Shown: positions 33,111 to 44,537, counted from the first letter of the stretch. The stretch: DNA of 64,000 nt from Hymenobacter sp. DG01 (GCF_006352025.1 NZ_CP040936.1:372001-436000), one strand, 5' to 3'. Made by a program: numbers and translations. Notes: generated from the sequence alone by a model not told the origin.

Positions 33111-34859
33111 ATGGCCGAACTCATAAAAATGCCCAAAATGAGCGACACGATGACCGAAGGGGTCATTGCCTCGTGGCTCAAAAAAGTAGGCGACAAAGTG
33201 AAATCCGGGGATATCCTGGCTGAGGTGGAAACCGACAAGGCCACGATGGAACTCGAAAACTACGAGGACGGTACCCTGCTTCACATCGGCCCGAAAGAAG
33301 GTGAATCCGTACCCGTAGATGGTCTGCTGGCCATTGTGGGTAAGGAAGGTGAAGATATTTCCGCGCTGTTGAACGGTGGCGGTGCTGCTCCGGCTCCCGC
33401 TGCCGCCGAAGCTCCTAAAGCAGAAGCCGCGCCTGCTCCGGCGCCCGCGCCTACTCCCGCACCCACTCCAAGCCCGGCCCCGGCCCCCGCAGCCGCTCCG
33501 GCTGCTGCCCCCGCCGGCAACGGCAAGAAGGCCACCATCATCCGGATGCCCAAAATGAGCGACACGATGACGGAAGGCACCATTGCCGCCTGGCTGAAGA
33601 AGGTAGGCGACAAAGTAAAATCCGGTGATATTCTGGCCGAAGTGGAAACCGATAAGGCCACCATGGAGCTGGATAACTACGAAGATGGCACCCTGCTTTA
33701 CGTAGGCCCGAAAGAAGGCGAAGCCATTCCGGTTGATGGCATTCTGGCCATCATCGGGGAAGAAGGCGCCGATGTGCAGGCCCTGCTTGGCGGTCAGTCG
33801 GGGGGTAGCACCTCGGCCGCTCCGGCCGCGGCAGAAGCTGCTCCGGCTGCTGCTACTTCGTCGGCCCCGGCTCCGGTGGCTGAGGAAGCCGCTCCGGCCC
33901 AGAACGGTGGCCGCATCTTCGCCTCGCCGCTGGCTAAGAGCATTGCCAAAGACAAAGGCATCGACCTGAGCACCATCAAGGGCTCGGGCGAAAATGGCCG
34001 TATCGTTTCCCGCGACTTGGAAAAAGCCCAGCCCTCAGCTGCCGCTGCTCCGGCCGCTGCCGCCGCTCCTTCGCAGCCGGCCCAGCCCGCCACGGTTCAG
34101 TCGGAGTACATTCAGGCCGCTCTGCCTGAGCAGCCGAAAGCCGCGCCGGCTCCGGTGGCTGCTCCGGCCGCTGCCGAAGGCACCTACATCGATACCCCGG
34201 TGTCGCAGATGCGCAAGGTTATTGCCCGTCGTCTGTCGGAAAGCTTGTTCACGGCTCCGCATTTCTATCTGACGATGGAAATCCTGATGGACCGCGCCAT
34301 GGAGGTTCGCACCCAGCTCAATGCCCTCTCGCCGGTGAAGCTCAGCTTCAACGACATGGTTATCAAGGCGTCGGCCGTGGCTCTGAAGCAGCACCCCGCC
34401 ATCAACTCCTCGTGGCTCGGCGACAAAATCCGCCAGAACAAGGTGGTGAACATCGGTGTGGCCGTAGCCGTGGACGAAGGCCTGCTGGTGCCCGTGGTGC
34501 GCAACGCCGACGGCAAAGGCATGTCGCAGATTGCTACGGAGGTGAAAGAACTGGCCGGCAAAGCCAAGAGCAAGAAGCTGCAGCCGAGCGAGTGGGAGGG
34601 TAGCACCTTCACCATCTCCAACCTGGGCATGTTCGGCATCGAGGAGTTCACCGCCATCATCAACCCGCCGGATGCCTGCATCCTGGCCGTGGGTGGCATC
34701 AAGCAGACTGCCGTGGTGAAAGATGGCCAGCTGGCCATTGGCAACGTGATGAAAGTGACCCTGAGCTGCGACCACCGGGTCGTGGACGGTGCCACCGGCG
34801 CTGCCTTCCTCCAGACGCTGAAAAGCCTGCTGGAAGACCCCCTGCGCATGCTCATCTAA
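33111..34859 (+). CDS. aceF: Dihydrolipoamide acetyltransferase (E2) with two lipoyl domains
   Basis: The core subunit of the pyruvate dehydrogenase complex. 582 residues in order: lipoyl domain 1 (1-80, lipoyl Lys43 in ETDKATME), an Ala/Pro linker, lipoyl domain 2 (about 141-220, Lys182), a second linker, the peripheral subunit-binding domain (about 267-303), a third linker, and the catalytic domain with His555 and Asp559 in DHRVVDG. The lipoyl domains are near duplicates in DNA as well. The complex partner could be another 2-oxo acid dehydrogenase, but the style is that of PDH. E1 and E3 are not adjacent. Own promoter and terminator. Confidence 0.92.
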   Translation: MAELIKMPKMSDTMTEGVIASWLKKVGDKVKSGDILAEVETDKATMELENYEDGTLLHIGPKEGESVPVDGLLAIVGKEGEDISALLNGGGAAPAPAAAEAPKAEAAPAPAPAPTPAPTPSPAPAPAAAPAAAPAGNGKKATIIRMPKMSDTMTEGTIAAWLKKVGDKVKSGDILAEVETDKATMELDNYEDGTLLYVGPKEGEAIPVDGILAIIGEEGADVQALLGGQSGGSTSAAPAAAEAAPAAATSSAPAPVAEEAAPAQNGGRIFASPLAKSIAKDKGIDLSTIKGSGENGRIVSRDLEKAQPSAAAAPAAAAAPSQPAQPATVQSEYIQAALPEQPKAAPAPVAAPAAAEGTYIDTPVSQMRKVIARRLSESLFTAPHFYLTMEILMDRAMEVRTQLNALSPVKLSFNDMVIKASAVALKQHPAINSSWLGDKIRQNKVVNIGVAVAVDEGLLVPVVRNADGKGMSQIATEVKELAGKAKSKKLQPSEWEGSTFTISNLGMFGIEEFTAIINPPDACILAVGGIKQTAVVKDGQLAIGNVMKVTLSCDHRVVDGATGAAFLQTLKSLLEDPLRMLI

Positions 34860-34883
34860 GCAGCATACCCAGTACAGAAGCAG

Positions 34884-34914
34884 AAAAGCCAGTCCCGCCG
34901 GGGCTGGCTTTTTT
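34884..34914 (+). terminator. E2 gene terminator
   Basis: AAAAGCCAGTCCC and GGGGCTGGCTTTTTT form a stem with a short GCC loop and a six-T run, 25 bases after the stop codon. Confidence 0.92.
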
Positions 34915-35041
34915 GTTGGGCCAAAGGCAGGAAAGCACTGGTAAAAGCGCGAAGTGCCGCGCCTCGGCATGGTTCCGGGTATTAAGATATAGCACCCCGC
35001 AACTGCGCAAGATTCGGGTGGCGCCGGCCGGGGTGCGGCGG

Positions 35042-35049
35042 TACTTTTG
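35042..35049 (+). promoter_or_regulatory. -7 box TACTTTTG before the ada-like gene
   Basis: Exact TAnnTTTG match 24 bases before the ATG at 35074. It supports that start over an upstream TTG at 35047, which lies inside the box. No clear -33 box. Confidence 0.5.
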
Positions 35050-35073
35050 GTTTCGTACTACCCCCTTCGTCTT

Positions 35074-35943
35074 ATGCAACCTTCGCAAGCAGAGCTGGAT
35101 TACGCCCGTGTGGAGCAGGCCATTGAGTACATTGCCAGCCACGTCAGCCAACAGCCTTCCCTGGATGATATGGCCGCGCACGTACACCTGAGTCCGTTTC
35201 ACTTTACCCGCCTGTTCACGCGCTGGGCCGGCACCAGTCCGCAGCGGTTCCTACGGTATCTGACCAAGGAATATGCCCGTCGAGTGCTACTGGAGTCGGG
35301 CGACGTGCTGGCGGCCACTTACCGGGCGGGTTTGTCGGGGCCCAGCCGCCTGCACGATTTGTTTGTGACCTACGAGGCCATGACCCCGGCCGAGTACCGC
35401 GCCCAGGCCGCCGGCCTGACCATTCGCTACGGCTTCCAGACTACCCCCTTCGGGGAATGCCTGCTGAGCCTGACCGACCGAGGCATCTGCGGGCTGACGT
35501 TTCAGGCTGCAACCCAGCGGGAAGCGGCCCTGGCAGAGCTGCGCGCCGCCTGGCCCGGCGCCACGCTGCAGGCAGCCGAGGCGGAAACGGCGGCCGTAGC
35601 GACACAGCTTTTCGCTACCCCTCCCGCCCCGGGCAAGCCGTTGCCTCTGCTGCTGAAGGGCACTAACTTCCAGATTAAAGTCTGGGAAGCGCTGCTGCGC
35701 ATTCCGGCGGGCATGGTGGTGTCGTACCGCCACCTGGCGGCGGCTATTGGGCAGCCCGGCGCCAGCCAGGCGGTGGGCGGGGCCGTGGGGGCCAACCACA
35801 TCGGCTACCTTATTCCGTGCCACCGCGTGATTCAGCAGCACGGCGGGCCGGGCGGCTACCGCTGGGGCAGCGCCCGCAAGCAGGCCCTGCTGGGCTGGGA
35901 AGCCGTGCGCGCCGGACAGGCCGACGGCAAAGTCCACGAGTAG
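35074..35943 (+). CDS. AraC-type regulator fused to O6-methylguanine-DNA methyltransferase
   Basis: 289 residues. The N-terminal part is an AraC helix-turn-helix domain (about 1-105: LDDMAAHVHLSPFHFTRLF, then SPQRFLRYLTKEYARRVL). The C-terminal part is the suicidal DNA repair transferase with IPCHRVI, acceptor Cys249, and the preceding GGAVGANHIGYL. The metal-binding Ada N-terminal domain that senses methyl phosphotriesters is missing, so this is the short Ada-like form. Repairs O6-alkylguanine and presumably regulates its own or other repair genes. Confidence 0.9.
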   Translation: MQPSQAELDYARVEQAIEYIASHVSQQPSLDDMAAHVHLSPFHFTRLFTRWAGTSPQRFLRYLTKEYARRVLLESGDVLAATYRAGLSGPSRLHDLFVTYEAMTPAEYRAQAAGLTIRYGFQTTPFGECLLSLTDRGICGLTFQAATQREAALAELRAAWPGATLQAAEAETAAVATQLFATPPAPGKPLPLLLKGTNFQIKVWEALLRIPAGMVVSYRHLAAAIGQPGASQAVGGAVGANHIGYLIPCHRVIQQHGGPGGYRWGSARKQALLGWEAVRAGQADGKVHE

Positions 35944-36051
35944 GTCGGTAGCACCGTAGCAGTACAAATTCATTGCAAAATCACTATACTTACCGGCGGT
36001 GGGAGCTACGCCGGCGGCACCCGATTGTAAAGCGTTCAATCGAGTAACAGT

Positions 36052-38607
<2,556 letters not shown>

Positions 38608-38627
38608 GTAGGTGTCAGCCTGTGCAT

Positions 38628-38705
38628 CTGTCATCCTGACGAAGGAAGGACCTCTACCGGGAGTAATTACCCGTGGTAGAGGTCCTTCCTTCGTCAGGAT
38701 GACAG
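38628..38705. repeat. GTCAT-family palindromic element, copy 3
   Basis: 31 bases at 38628-38658 are exactly inverted at 38675-38705, leaving a 16-base centre. Ends read CTGTCATCCTGACG and the arm carries AAGGACCTCTACC as in copy 2. On the plus strand GCATTTTTT follows, so this copy can also act as terminator for the TonB receptor gene. Confidence 0.88.
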
Positions 38706-38764
38706 GCATTTTTTCTGGCCCGAAGAAGCTGACAACGGGCCACTATAAACGCACAAACTGAACT

Positions 38765-39301
38765 ATGAGAATCCGCTCCACTACTGTGCTGGGCATACGC
38801 CACAACGGCGAAGTTGCCCTCGGCGCCGATGGCCAGGCCACCATGGACAAGCACGTAGCCAAAAGCAACGTGCGTAAGGTCCGCAAGCTGCAGGATGGCA
38901 AAGTAGTAACCGGCTTTGCCGGCTCTACCGCCGATGCCTTTATGCTGCTTGATAAGTTTGAGGAAAAGCTGAACGGCTATGGTGGGCAGCTACGCCGTGC
39001 GGCCATTGAGCTGGCCAAAGAGTGGCGCAAAGACCAATATCTGCGCAAGCTGGAAGCCATGATGGTGGTAGCTGACAAAGACGAACTGCTCATCATTGCC
39101 GGCACCGGCGACGTGCTGGAGCCCGATTCCGATGTGGCTGCCATCGGCTCCGGAGCCATGTACGCCCAGGCCGCGGCCCTGGCCCTGAAGAAGCACGCTC
39201 CCCACCTCACCGCCCGCCAGATGGTGGAAGACGCCCTGCACATTGCCGCCGACATCTGCATCTACACCAACCACAACCTCATGATTGAGCAGCCCAGCTA
39301 A
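38765..39301 (+). CDS. hslV: HslV peptidase (ClpQ)
   Basis: The proteolytic subunit of the HslUV ATP-dependent protease, an N-terminal threonine hydrolase in the cytosol. 178 residues. Processing before TTVLG would expose Thr6 as the nucleophile after a five-residue propeptide. GTGDVLEPDSDVAAIGSGAMYAQAA is the conserved core (about 111-135). hslU is not adjacent in this window, unlike in many bacteria. The next gene starts 20 bases later and may be cotranscribed. Confidence 0.95.
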   Translation: MRIRSTTVLGIRHNGEVALGADGQATMDKHVAKSNVRKVRKLQDGKVVTGFAGSTADAFMLLDKFEEKLNGYGGQLRRAAIELAKEWRKDQYLRKLEAMMVVADKDELLIIAGTGDVLEPDSDVAAIGSGAMYAQAAALALKKHAPHLTARQMVEDALHIAADICIYTNHNLMIEQPS

Positions 39302-39321
39302 CAGCTGCTCCCGTGCGTCAC

Positions 39322-39831
39322 ATGACCGAAGACCTGATTTACTACAACTCGCGTAAGCGCCACGCGCTGCTCACCTTGGCCGGGCTGGCGTTTGTAGCTA
39401 TGGGGGTGTTTATGATTGTGACAAAAGGCAACTGGGCTCTGGGGCTGATAACCATCGTCTTCTTTGGGGCCTGCGCCGCGGTAGGGGCCTGGCAGTTTTT
39501 CGACACCCGGCCGCGCCTGCAAATCACCGACGAAGGCATCCTGGACCGCACGCTGGGCGTGGGCCTCATTCCCTGGACTGATATTGCCGACGCCTACGTG
39601 CGCTCCATCAACCACGAGTATTTCGTTTGCCTGCAGGTGCATGATGAGGCGGCCTACCTGAGCCGCCTCCCGGCGCTGAAGCGTAAGCTGGCGGGTGCCA
39701 ACGCGGCGCTGGGCTTTACACCTCTCTCCATCAACCTGAGCGGCGTTGACCTGAATGCGGAGCAGCTGCTGGAGTACATTCTGAAGCAAAGTGCCGCCGC
39801 GCAGTCTCATTTCCCTGATCTGTCTAAATAA
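39322..39831 (+). CDS. STM3941-type membrane-associated protein
   Basis: 169 residues from the ATG at 39322; a GTG at 39313 is an alternative. Two adjacent membrane helices at about 17-57 are followed by a cytosolic domain with the phrase PRLQITDEGILDRTLGVG then IPWTDIADAYV, a bacterial PH-like pattern of the STM3941 family. Function unknown. Close behind hslV on the same strand. Confidence 0.72.
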   Translation: MTEDLIYYNSRKRHALLTLAGLAFVAMGVFMIVTKGNWALGLITIVFFGACAAVGAWQFFDTRPRLQITDEGILDRTLGVGLIPWTDIADAYVRSINHEYFVCLQVHDEAAYLSRLPALKRKLAGANAALGFTPLSINLSGVDLNAEQLLEYILKQSAAAQSHFPDLSK

Positions 39832-39922
39832 CGTTGCACCAGTCCGTGGCCCACTGTTTTGCTCTAGCGTATCCCAGTCCAAGCAGCCGGTATAGCCAAA
39901 TCAGCTCACTCAGCAGGCTCTC

Positions 39923-40420
39923 ATGAAGAAGAAAGCATTTGATTTCCGGGCACTAGGCGAATCATTGCAGGCCGATACGCAAGATTTTCTGGATACGTAT
40001 GGGACCAATCATCCAGAGGACGGACCTCTGGTAGCGTTCTGCCTGTATTTCGATTCGCAGGGCGCTGTCCATAGTCTCCTACTACCCCACAAGGCACTGA
40101 CTCAAAAGATTAGCGTAGATGATACGGCGGATTGGTTTCAATATGCTGAACACGTCGACGCCCGTCTGTCAGAACGAACCGAAGCACTGCTGAGCGACTA
40201 CGAGGAGTTGTTTTGGGATGAAGATGCAGACGAGGAAGAGAATGAAGCGGTAATCCAGCAGTTTCACCAGATGATAACCGACGTTATGCAGCGTCTGACA
40301 TTTGAGAAGCTGCCCAAAACCGACGACTTCGTGTACTACGCCGATGCTATGGACGAAGACTACAAAGCTTGGAACGCCACCATTCCCCCGGCTTTGTTGA
40401 AGAAGCATTTCGACCAATAA
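39923..40420 (+). CDS. Acidic protein of unknown function (DUF4303-like)
   Basis: 165 residues, no signal or membrane segment, strongly acidic in the middle (EELFWDEDADEEENEA). The pattern of a hydrophobic strand VAFCLYFDSQGAVHSL, then a DDTADWFQYAEHVDARL helix, is loosely like DUF4303 proteins, some of which are toxin immunity proteins. No toxin gene is adjacent. The GC is lower than in hslV. I am not sure of the family. Confidence 0.6.
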   Translation: MKKKAFDFRALGESLQADTQDFLDTYGTNHPEDGPLVAFCLYFDSQGAVHSLLLPHKALTQKISVDDTADWFQYAEHVDARLSERTEALLSDYEELFWDEDADEEENEAVIQQFHQMITDVMQRLTFEKLPKTDDFVYYADAMDEDYKAWNATIPPALLKKHFDQ

Positions 40421-40564
40421 GCCAGAGTGCATGGCCTTTTTGCAAGCAACCCAGCCCTAATAGCACACTATTCAGAATCTTCGATATAGGGCATCCTGAT
40501 TGAACGATTCCAGCCTTTTTTTTGATAGAACACTGACACCCACAAGCACAGAACACACGACTCA

Positions 40565-41536
40565 ATGAACGTAACGAACTTCCTCAAGCACCACTACCGC
40601 CACTTCAATGCCGCTGCGCTGATTGATGCCGCCGAAGGCTACAACAAGCACCTCGCGGAAGGTGGCAAGATGATGATTACCCTGGCCGGCGCCATGAGCA
40701 CCGCCGAAATGGGCATCCAGCTGGCTGAGCTGATCCGCCAGGACAAGGTGCAAATCATCAGCTGCACGGGTGCCAACCTGGAAGAGGATATCTTCAACCT
40801 GGTAGCCCACGACTTCTACGAGCGGGTACCTAACTACCGCGACCTGACGGCTGCCGACGAGCAGGCCCTGCTGGAGCGCCACATGAACCGCGTAACCGAT
40901 ACCTGTATTCCGGAAGAAGAGGCTATGCGCCGTCTGGAGCACTCGGTACTGAAGTTCTGGGAGCAGGCCGACAAGGCCGGTGAGCGGTACTTCCCCCACG
41001 AGTTCTTCTACCAGATCCTGAAGTCGGGCGAGCTGGAGCAGTACTACCAGATTGACCCCAAGGACTCCTGGATGCTGGCCGCCGCCGAGAAAAACCTGCC
41101 CATCATCTGCCCCGGTTGGGAAGACTCCACGCTGGGCAACATCTTCGCGGGTCACGTAATCAGCGGTGATATCAAGAACGTGCACACCGTACGCACGGGC
41201 ATTGAGTACATGATTTACCTGGCCGACTGGTACACCAACCAAGCCACCGAGGAAAGCAAAGTAGGCTTCTTCCAGATTGGCGGCGGCATTGCCGGCGACT
41301 TCCCCATCTGCGTGGTGCCCATGCTGCACCAGGATCTGCAGCGCACTTCGGTGCCGCTGTGGGGCTACTTCTGCCAGATTTCGGACTCGACTACCTCATA
41401 CGGCTCGTACTCCGGTGCCGTGCCGAACGAGAAAATCACCTGGGGCAAGCTGGGCCAGGACACGCCCAAGTACATCATCGAGTCGGATGCTACCATTGTA
41501 GCCCCGCTGGTGTTTGCCATGGTGCTAGGCCAGTAA
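40565..41536 (+). CDS. Deoxyhypusine synthase-like enzyme
   Basis: 323 residues of the deoxyhypusine synthase family. NAD-binding and active-site motifs are preserved: LAGAMSTAEMG, ISCTGANLEEDIF, CPGWEDSTLGNIF, FQIGGGIAGDFPICVVPML, and the catalytic Lys295 in ITWGKL, equivalent to the lysine that takes the aminobutyl group in eukaryotes. Bacteria lack eIF5A, so the product is probably homospermidine or another spermidine-derived compound. It carries its own terminator (41558-41596). It has no polyamine genes next to it. Confidence 0.88.
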   Translation: MNVTNFLKHHYRHFNAAALIDAAEGYNKHLAEGGKMMITLAGAMSTAEMGIQLAELIRQDKVQIISCTGANLEEDIFNLVAHDFYERVPNYRDLTAADEQALLERHMNRVTDTCIPEEEAMRRLEHSVLKFWEQADKAGERYFPHEFFYQILKSGELEQYYQIDPKDSWMLAAAEKNLPIICPGWEDSTLGNIFAGHVISGDIKNVHTVRTGIEYMIYLADWYTNQATEESKVGFFQIGGGIAGDFPICVVPMLHQDLQRTSVPLWGYFCQISDSTTSYGSYSGAVPNEKITWGKLGQDTPKYIIESDATIVAPLVFAMVLGQ

Positions 41537-41557
41537 TGGCTGCCTGAAGCAATAAGT

Positions 41558-41596
41558 AAAAAGCCCGCCGCTGACATTCAGCGGCGGGCTTTTTTT
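41558..41596 (+). terminator. Terminator of the deoxyhypusine-synthase-like gene
   Basis: AAAAAGCCCGCCGCTGA pairs with the complement before seven T, with loop CATTC. It is nearly identical to the hairpin at 42652-42689. Confidence 0.93.
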
Positions 41597-41652
41597 ATAA
41601 GGAGCGCTTGGCTCAGGGGCAGTGGTTTACCGGATAGGCTGAGCTTATGAAA

Positions 41653-42597
41653 CTACCTGGCAGGCTGGGGCGTCGGGGCATGGCTGGCAGCAGAGGTAGG
41701 GGCCCTTCTTTGCTGAAAGTCTTTGAGAAGGGTAGGGTCCTGGCGGATAAGTGAAGCAATGATAGCCACGTACACCAGCATGATGCTGGCAAACAGTAAT
41801 ATCGTTTGCAGGACCACGGTACCGATGCTGCGCGCCCATTTGGCTCCTACGGATAGGCGGGCCGGCTCCAGCAGCTGGCGGTACACCCAGGCGGTATATA
41901 CCGTGAACGGCAGCATACCTAGCACCAGATATTGCTGCAAAACCGGGAAATACGGTATCAGCAGCATCATCGGGAGCATCACGACGGTGGAAATAACGGT
42001 GGTGGTGCCTGATATAAACGCCTGACTTAGCAGCATCTCGGCAAAATTGAACCGCGCCGGCCGCAGCAACCAGGTCGCCAACAGGGCGTTGCCGGGGAGG
42101 AGAACAACGTAGATCAGGGTCGGGTATTTGGTGTAGAGCTGCAGGTAGCGCTCCATGGTCAGCTGTAGCAGGCGCGGCATGTCGGCCTGTTGGCTGGCCG
42201 CCATCGGGTTCATGCCTACCGCCGAGAGTAGCAACATGCACACGGCACAAATCAGGAGTAAGTAGGAAATGGGCCGGAAATGCTGGGCCCGGCGGCCCGC
42301 CATGTATTCGTGCAGGGTAGCGCCCGGCCGCGTCATCATCTGCCGGAACGTATAGCCGATGCCCTTATCAACGTGCCAGATGGAGTGGGGCAGGTCGTGG
42401 AGCAGCAGGAAGCGCAGCGTCAGGCGGTGCGTGTGGTGGACATCCTGCCCGCAGTGGCCACAGAACCGGTCCGCGACCAATGTGCCGCAATTCAAACAGG
42501 CGGCAGGGGCGTGCTCCGATGAGTGGGCCGCCACGCCATGAACCGAGTGCGCCAACTCAGGGTCAATGGCTATGGTTTGGGTAGCAGTAGCTTGCAT
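41653..42597 (-). CDS. DUF3667 membrane protein
   Basis: 314 residues. A zinc ribbon near the start (CLNCGTLVADRFCGHCGQD, residues about 35-53) is followed by HDLPHSIWHVDKGIGYTFRQMMTRPG and then about five membrane helices, the layout of the DUF3667 family common in Bacteroidota. Function unknown. The C-terminus (LLKDFQQRRAPTSAA) is cytosolic and basic. It is flanked by two almost identical terminator hairpins. Confidence 0.82.
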   Translation of the reverse strand: MQATATQTIAIDPELAHSVHGVAAHSSEHAPAACLNCGTLVADRFCGHCGQDVHHTHRLTLRFLLLHDLPHSIWHVDKGIGYTFRQMMTRPGATLHEYMAGRRAQHFRPISYLLLICAVCMLLLSAVGMNPMAASQQADMPRLLQLTMERYLQLYTKYPTLIYVVLLPGNALLATWLLRPARFNFAEMLLSQAFISGTTTVISTVVMLPMMLLIPYFPVLQQYLVLGMLPFTVYTAWVYRQLLEPARLSVGAKWARSIGTVVLQTILLFASIMLVYVAIIASLIRQDPTLLKDFQQRRAPTSAASHAPTPQPAR

Positions 42598-42651
42598 ATA
42601 GAATACAGTGGATGTTATTGAAATTAAGAGATTTATTATAGGAATAGCAAG

Positions 42652-42689
42652 AAAAAGCCCGCCGCTGAAGCTTCAGCGGCGGGCTTTTT
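42652..42689. terminator. Terminator, near copy of the one at 41558
   Basis: AAAAAGCCCGCCGCTGAAG is exactly palindromic with the following bases and ends in GGGCTTTTTC. It lies 29 bases after the zinc-ribbon gene on the minus strand. Confidence 0.88.
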
Positions 42690-42718
42690 CGATAAGTAGG
42701 CTTACAGCCGCATCAGCG

Positions 42719-43192
42719 TCATTTCTTTTCCAACGCCATAATTTTCCGAATTATACTATCTCTGTTTTTTGCGGCTAGCATCCAATGAGGAAGCCGGTTT
42801 TGTAAACTCTGATTGCTCCATCCGTAGGGCGTTTGTGTCCGCTCGCGCAATCCCGCTCCTAAGAATTGCTTAAGCCACGCCAAATGAGCGAGATTGTAAG
42901 CATAGAGTACCTCGCCTTTGTATCCTGTTTGGTACCAGAGAGGATAACGGAAGAAGCTGTCAACAGGCGGGCCAGTGAGAATTCCTTCATACTGCTCATA
43001 ATTTGAGTGAGCTGTCACGAAGGAGTTTGCGTCGCCATCCCAAATTCTATGGAATAGGCATCCATGACACAAAAAAGAGGCTTCCCAGATGTTGCTGTAA
43101 GACGAAGTCACCTGTGCTTTTGAACCGCATCTAGGACATTCAACTGATATTTCAGTCATGAATTCAGCCAGAGAGCGATATTCAAATTTCAT
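42719..43192 (-). CDS. Zinc-ribbon protein of unknown function, low GC
   Basis: 157 residues. Two Cys-X-X-Cys pairs (VECPRCGSKA near 18-26 and FLCHGCLFH near 40-48) form a zinc ribbon. The remainder has aromatic-rich segments (FFRYPLWYQTGYKGEVLYAYNLAHLAWLKQFL) as in several bacterial proteins that pair a ribbon with a helical domain. The visible AT content is above that of the neighbours, which hints at recent transfer. No function assigned. Confidence 0.65.
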   Translation of the reverse strand: MKFEYRSLAEFMTEISVECPRCGSKAQVTSSYSNIWEASFLCHGCLFHRIWDGDANSFVTAHSNYEQYEGILTGPPVDSFFRYPLWYQTGYKGEVLYAYNLAHLAWLKQFLGAGLRERTQTPYGWSNQSLQNRLPHWMLAAKNRDSIIRKIMALEKK

Positions 43193-43226
43193 GGGTACTT
43201 AATTTGATGTGGATCCTTAAGACTGC

Positions 43227-44537
43227 TTACGCCAGTTCCGCCACGCGCACCTCTTGTGGCAACCTCACCGCCTCAAAAGCCTGGCTCAAATCCAGCATCA
43301 GGTCCCGTGGGTCTTCCACCCCGATGCTCAGGCGAATCATTTGGCTAGTGATACCCATTTCGAGCTGGTCGACGGGTGTGATGTCGGAGTGGGTCATGGT
43401 GGCGGGGTGCTCGGCCAGGCTTTCGGTGCCGCCCAGGCTCACGGCCAGCTTGATGAGGCGCAGGGCATTGAGGAAGCGGAAGGCTTCAGCCTCGCCACCC
43501 CGAATGTCGAAGGAAATCATGGAGCCGGGCGAGAGGCAGTGGCGGCGGTAGATATCCTGCTGAACGGGGCTGTGCTCCAGGTGGGTGAGGTAGTAAGTAC
43601 GCGCCACCAGCGGGTGCTCCCGGAGCCAGTCGGCAATGACCTGGGCCGAGGTAGCGGCGCGCTCCATCCGCAGCTTTAGCGTTTCAAGGCTGCGCATGAG
43701 CATCCAGCCGGTGTTGGGGTCGCACATGGTACCCATGAAGGTGCGCATACCCTTGATTTCCTTCATAAGGGCCTTGTTGCTGAGTGCGGCGCCGGCAATG
43801 AGGTCGGAGTGGCCGCCCAGAAACTTAGTGGCCGAGTACAGCACCACATCGGCGCCGTGCTTAAGCGGATGCTGGAACACGGGGCCCAGGAACGTGTTAT
43901 CCACCACGAGGCGCACGGGCTTTTCGAGGGTGCTGTATTGGCGGGCCAGGGCGGCGCAGGCCTCCAGGTCCACGAGGTGGTTGGTGGGGTTGGCGGGCGT
44001 TTCCACGAAAATCATGGCCAGGCGGCCGGGCGCAATGGCCGCGGCCTGAGCCGCCAGCTCCTCGGGTGTGGCGGTGGGCAGGAAGCCCCTGGCCTCGATA
44101 CCAAACTTGCGCAGCACGTTTTTCAGGAAGAAGTCGGAGCCGCCGTACACGAGCTCGGAGTGCAGCACCACGTCGCCGGGCTGCAGCAAAGCCAGCAGGG
44201 TAGTGCTGATGGCGGCCATGCCCGAGGCAAAGGTGGCAGCTTCCTCAGCCTCATCCCAAAGGCACAGGCGGTTCTCCAGAATCTCGAGGCTGGGGTTGTT
44301 GAGGCGGGAGTAGATCAGGCCCATTTCCTCATCGGGGCCCTGCTGGCGCAGACCGTAGGCCAGCTCGAAAAAGGCTTTGCCCTCCTCCGCATTGGCAAAC
44401 ACGAAGGTGGACGTCTGAAAAATGGGCGGCTTGATGGCGCCTTCGCTCCAAGCGGGCGTGTAGCCGTAGCTCATCATCAGGCTCTCGGGGTGGAGGCGCT
44501 GCCCGCTGATACAGGCGTGGTCATGAGGGTTCGTCAT
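43227..44537 (-). CDS. PLP-dependent trans-sulfuration enzyme (cystathionine gamma-synthase or methionine gamma-lyase type)
   Basis: 436 residues of the Cys/Met metabolism PLP family. The cofactor lysine is Lys238 in LYSATKFLGGHSD; YSRLNNPSLEILE, FASGMAAIST and SLGGTESLAEHPATMTH are further family marks. Motifs alone do not separate cystathionine synthase, beta/gamma-lyase and O-acetylhomoserine sulfhydrylase activities. It has no other sulfur genes beside it. The first 20 residues (HDHACISGQRLHPES) are a variable lead. Confidence 0.88.
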   Translation of the reverse strand: MTNPHDHACISGQRLHPESLMMSYGYTPAWSEGAIKPPIFQTSTFVFANAEEGKAFFELAYGLRQQGPDEEMGLIYSRLNNPSLEILENRLCLWDEAEEAATFASGMAAISTTLLALLQPGDVVLHSELVYGGSDFFLKNVLRKFGIEARGFLPTATPEELAAQAAAIAPGRLAMIFVETPANPTNHLVDLEACAALARQYSTLEKPVRLVVDNTFLGPVFQHPLKHGADVVLYSATKFLGGHSDLIAGAALSNKALMKEIKGMRTFMGTMCDPNTGWMLMRSLETLKLRMERAATSAQVIADWLREHPLVARTYYLTHLEHSPVQQDIYRRHCLSPGSMISFDIRGGEAEAFRFLNALRLIKLAVSLGGTESLAEHPATMTHSDITPVDQLEMGITSQMIRLSIGVEDPRDLMLDLSQAFEAVRLPQEVRVAELA

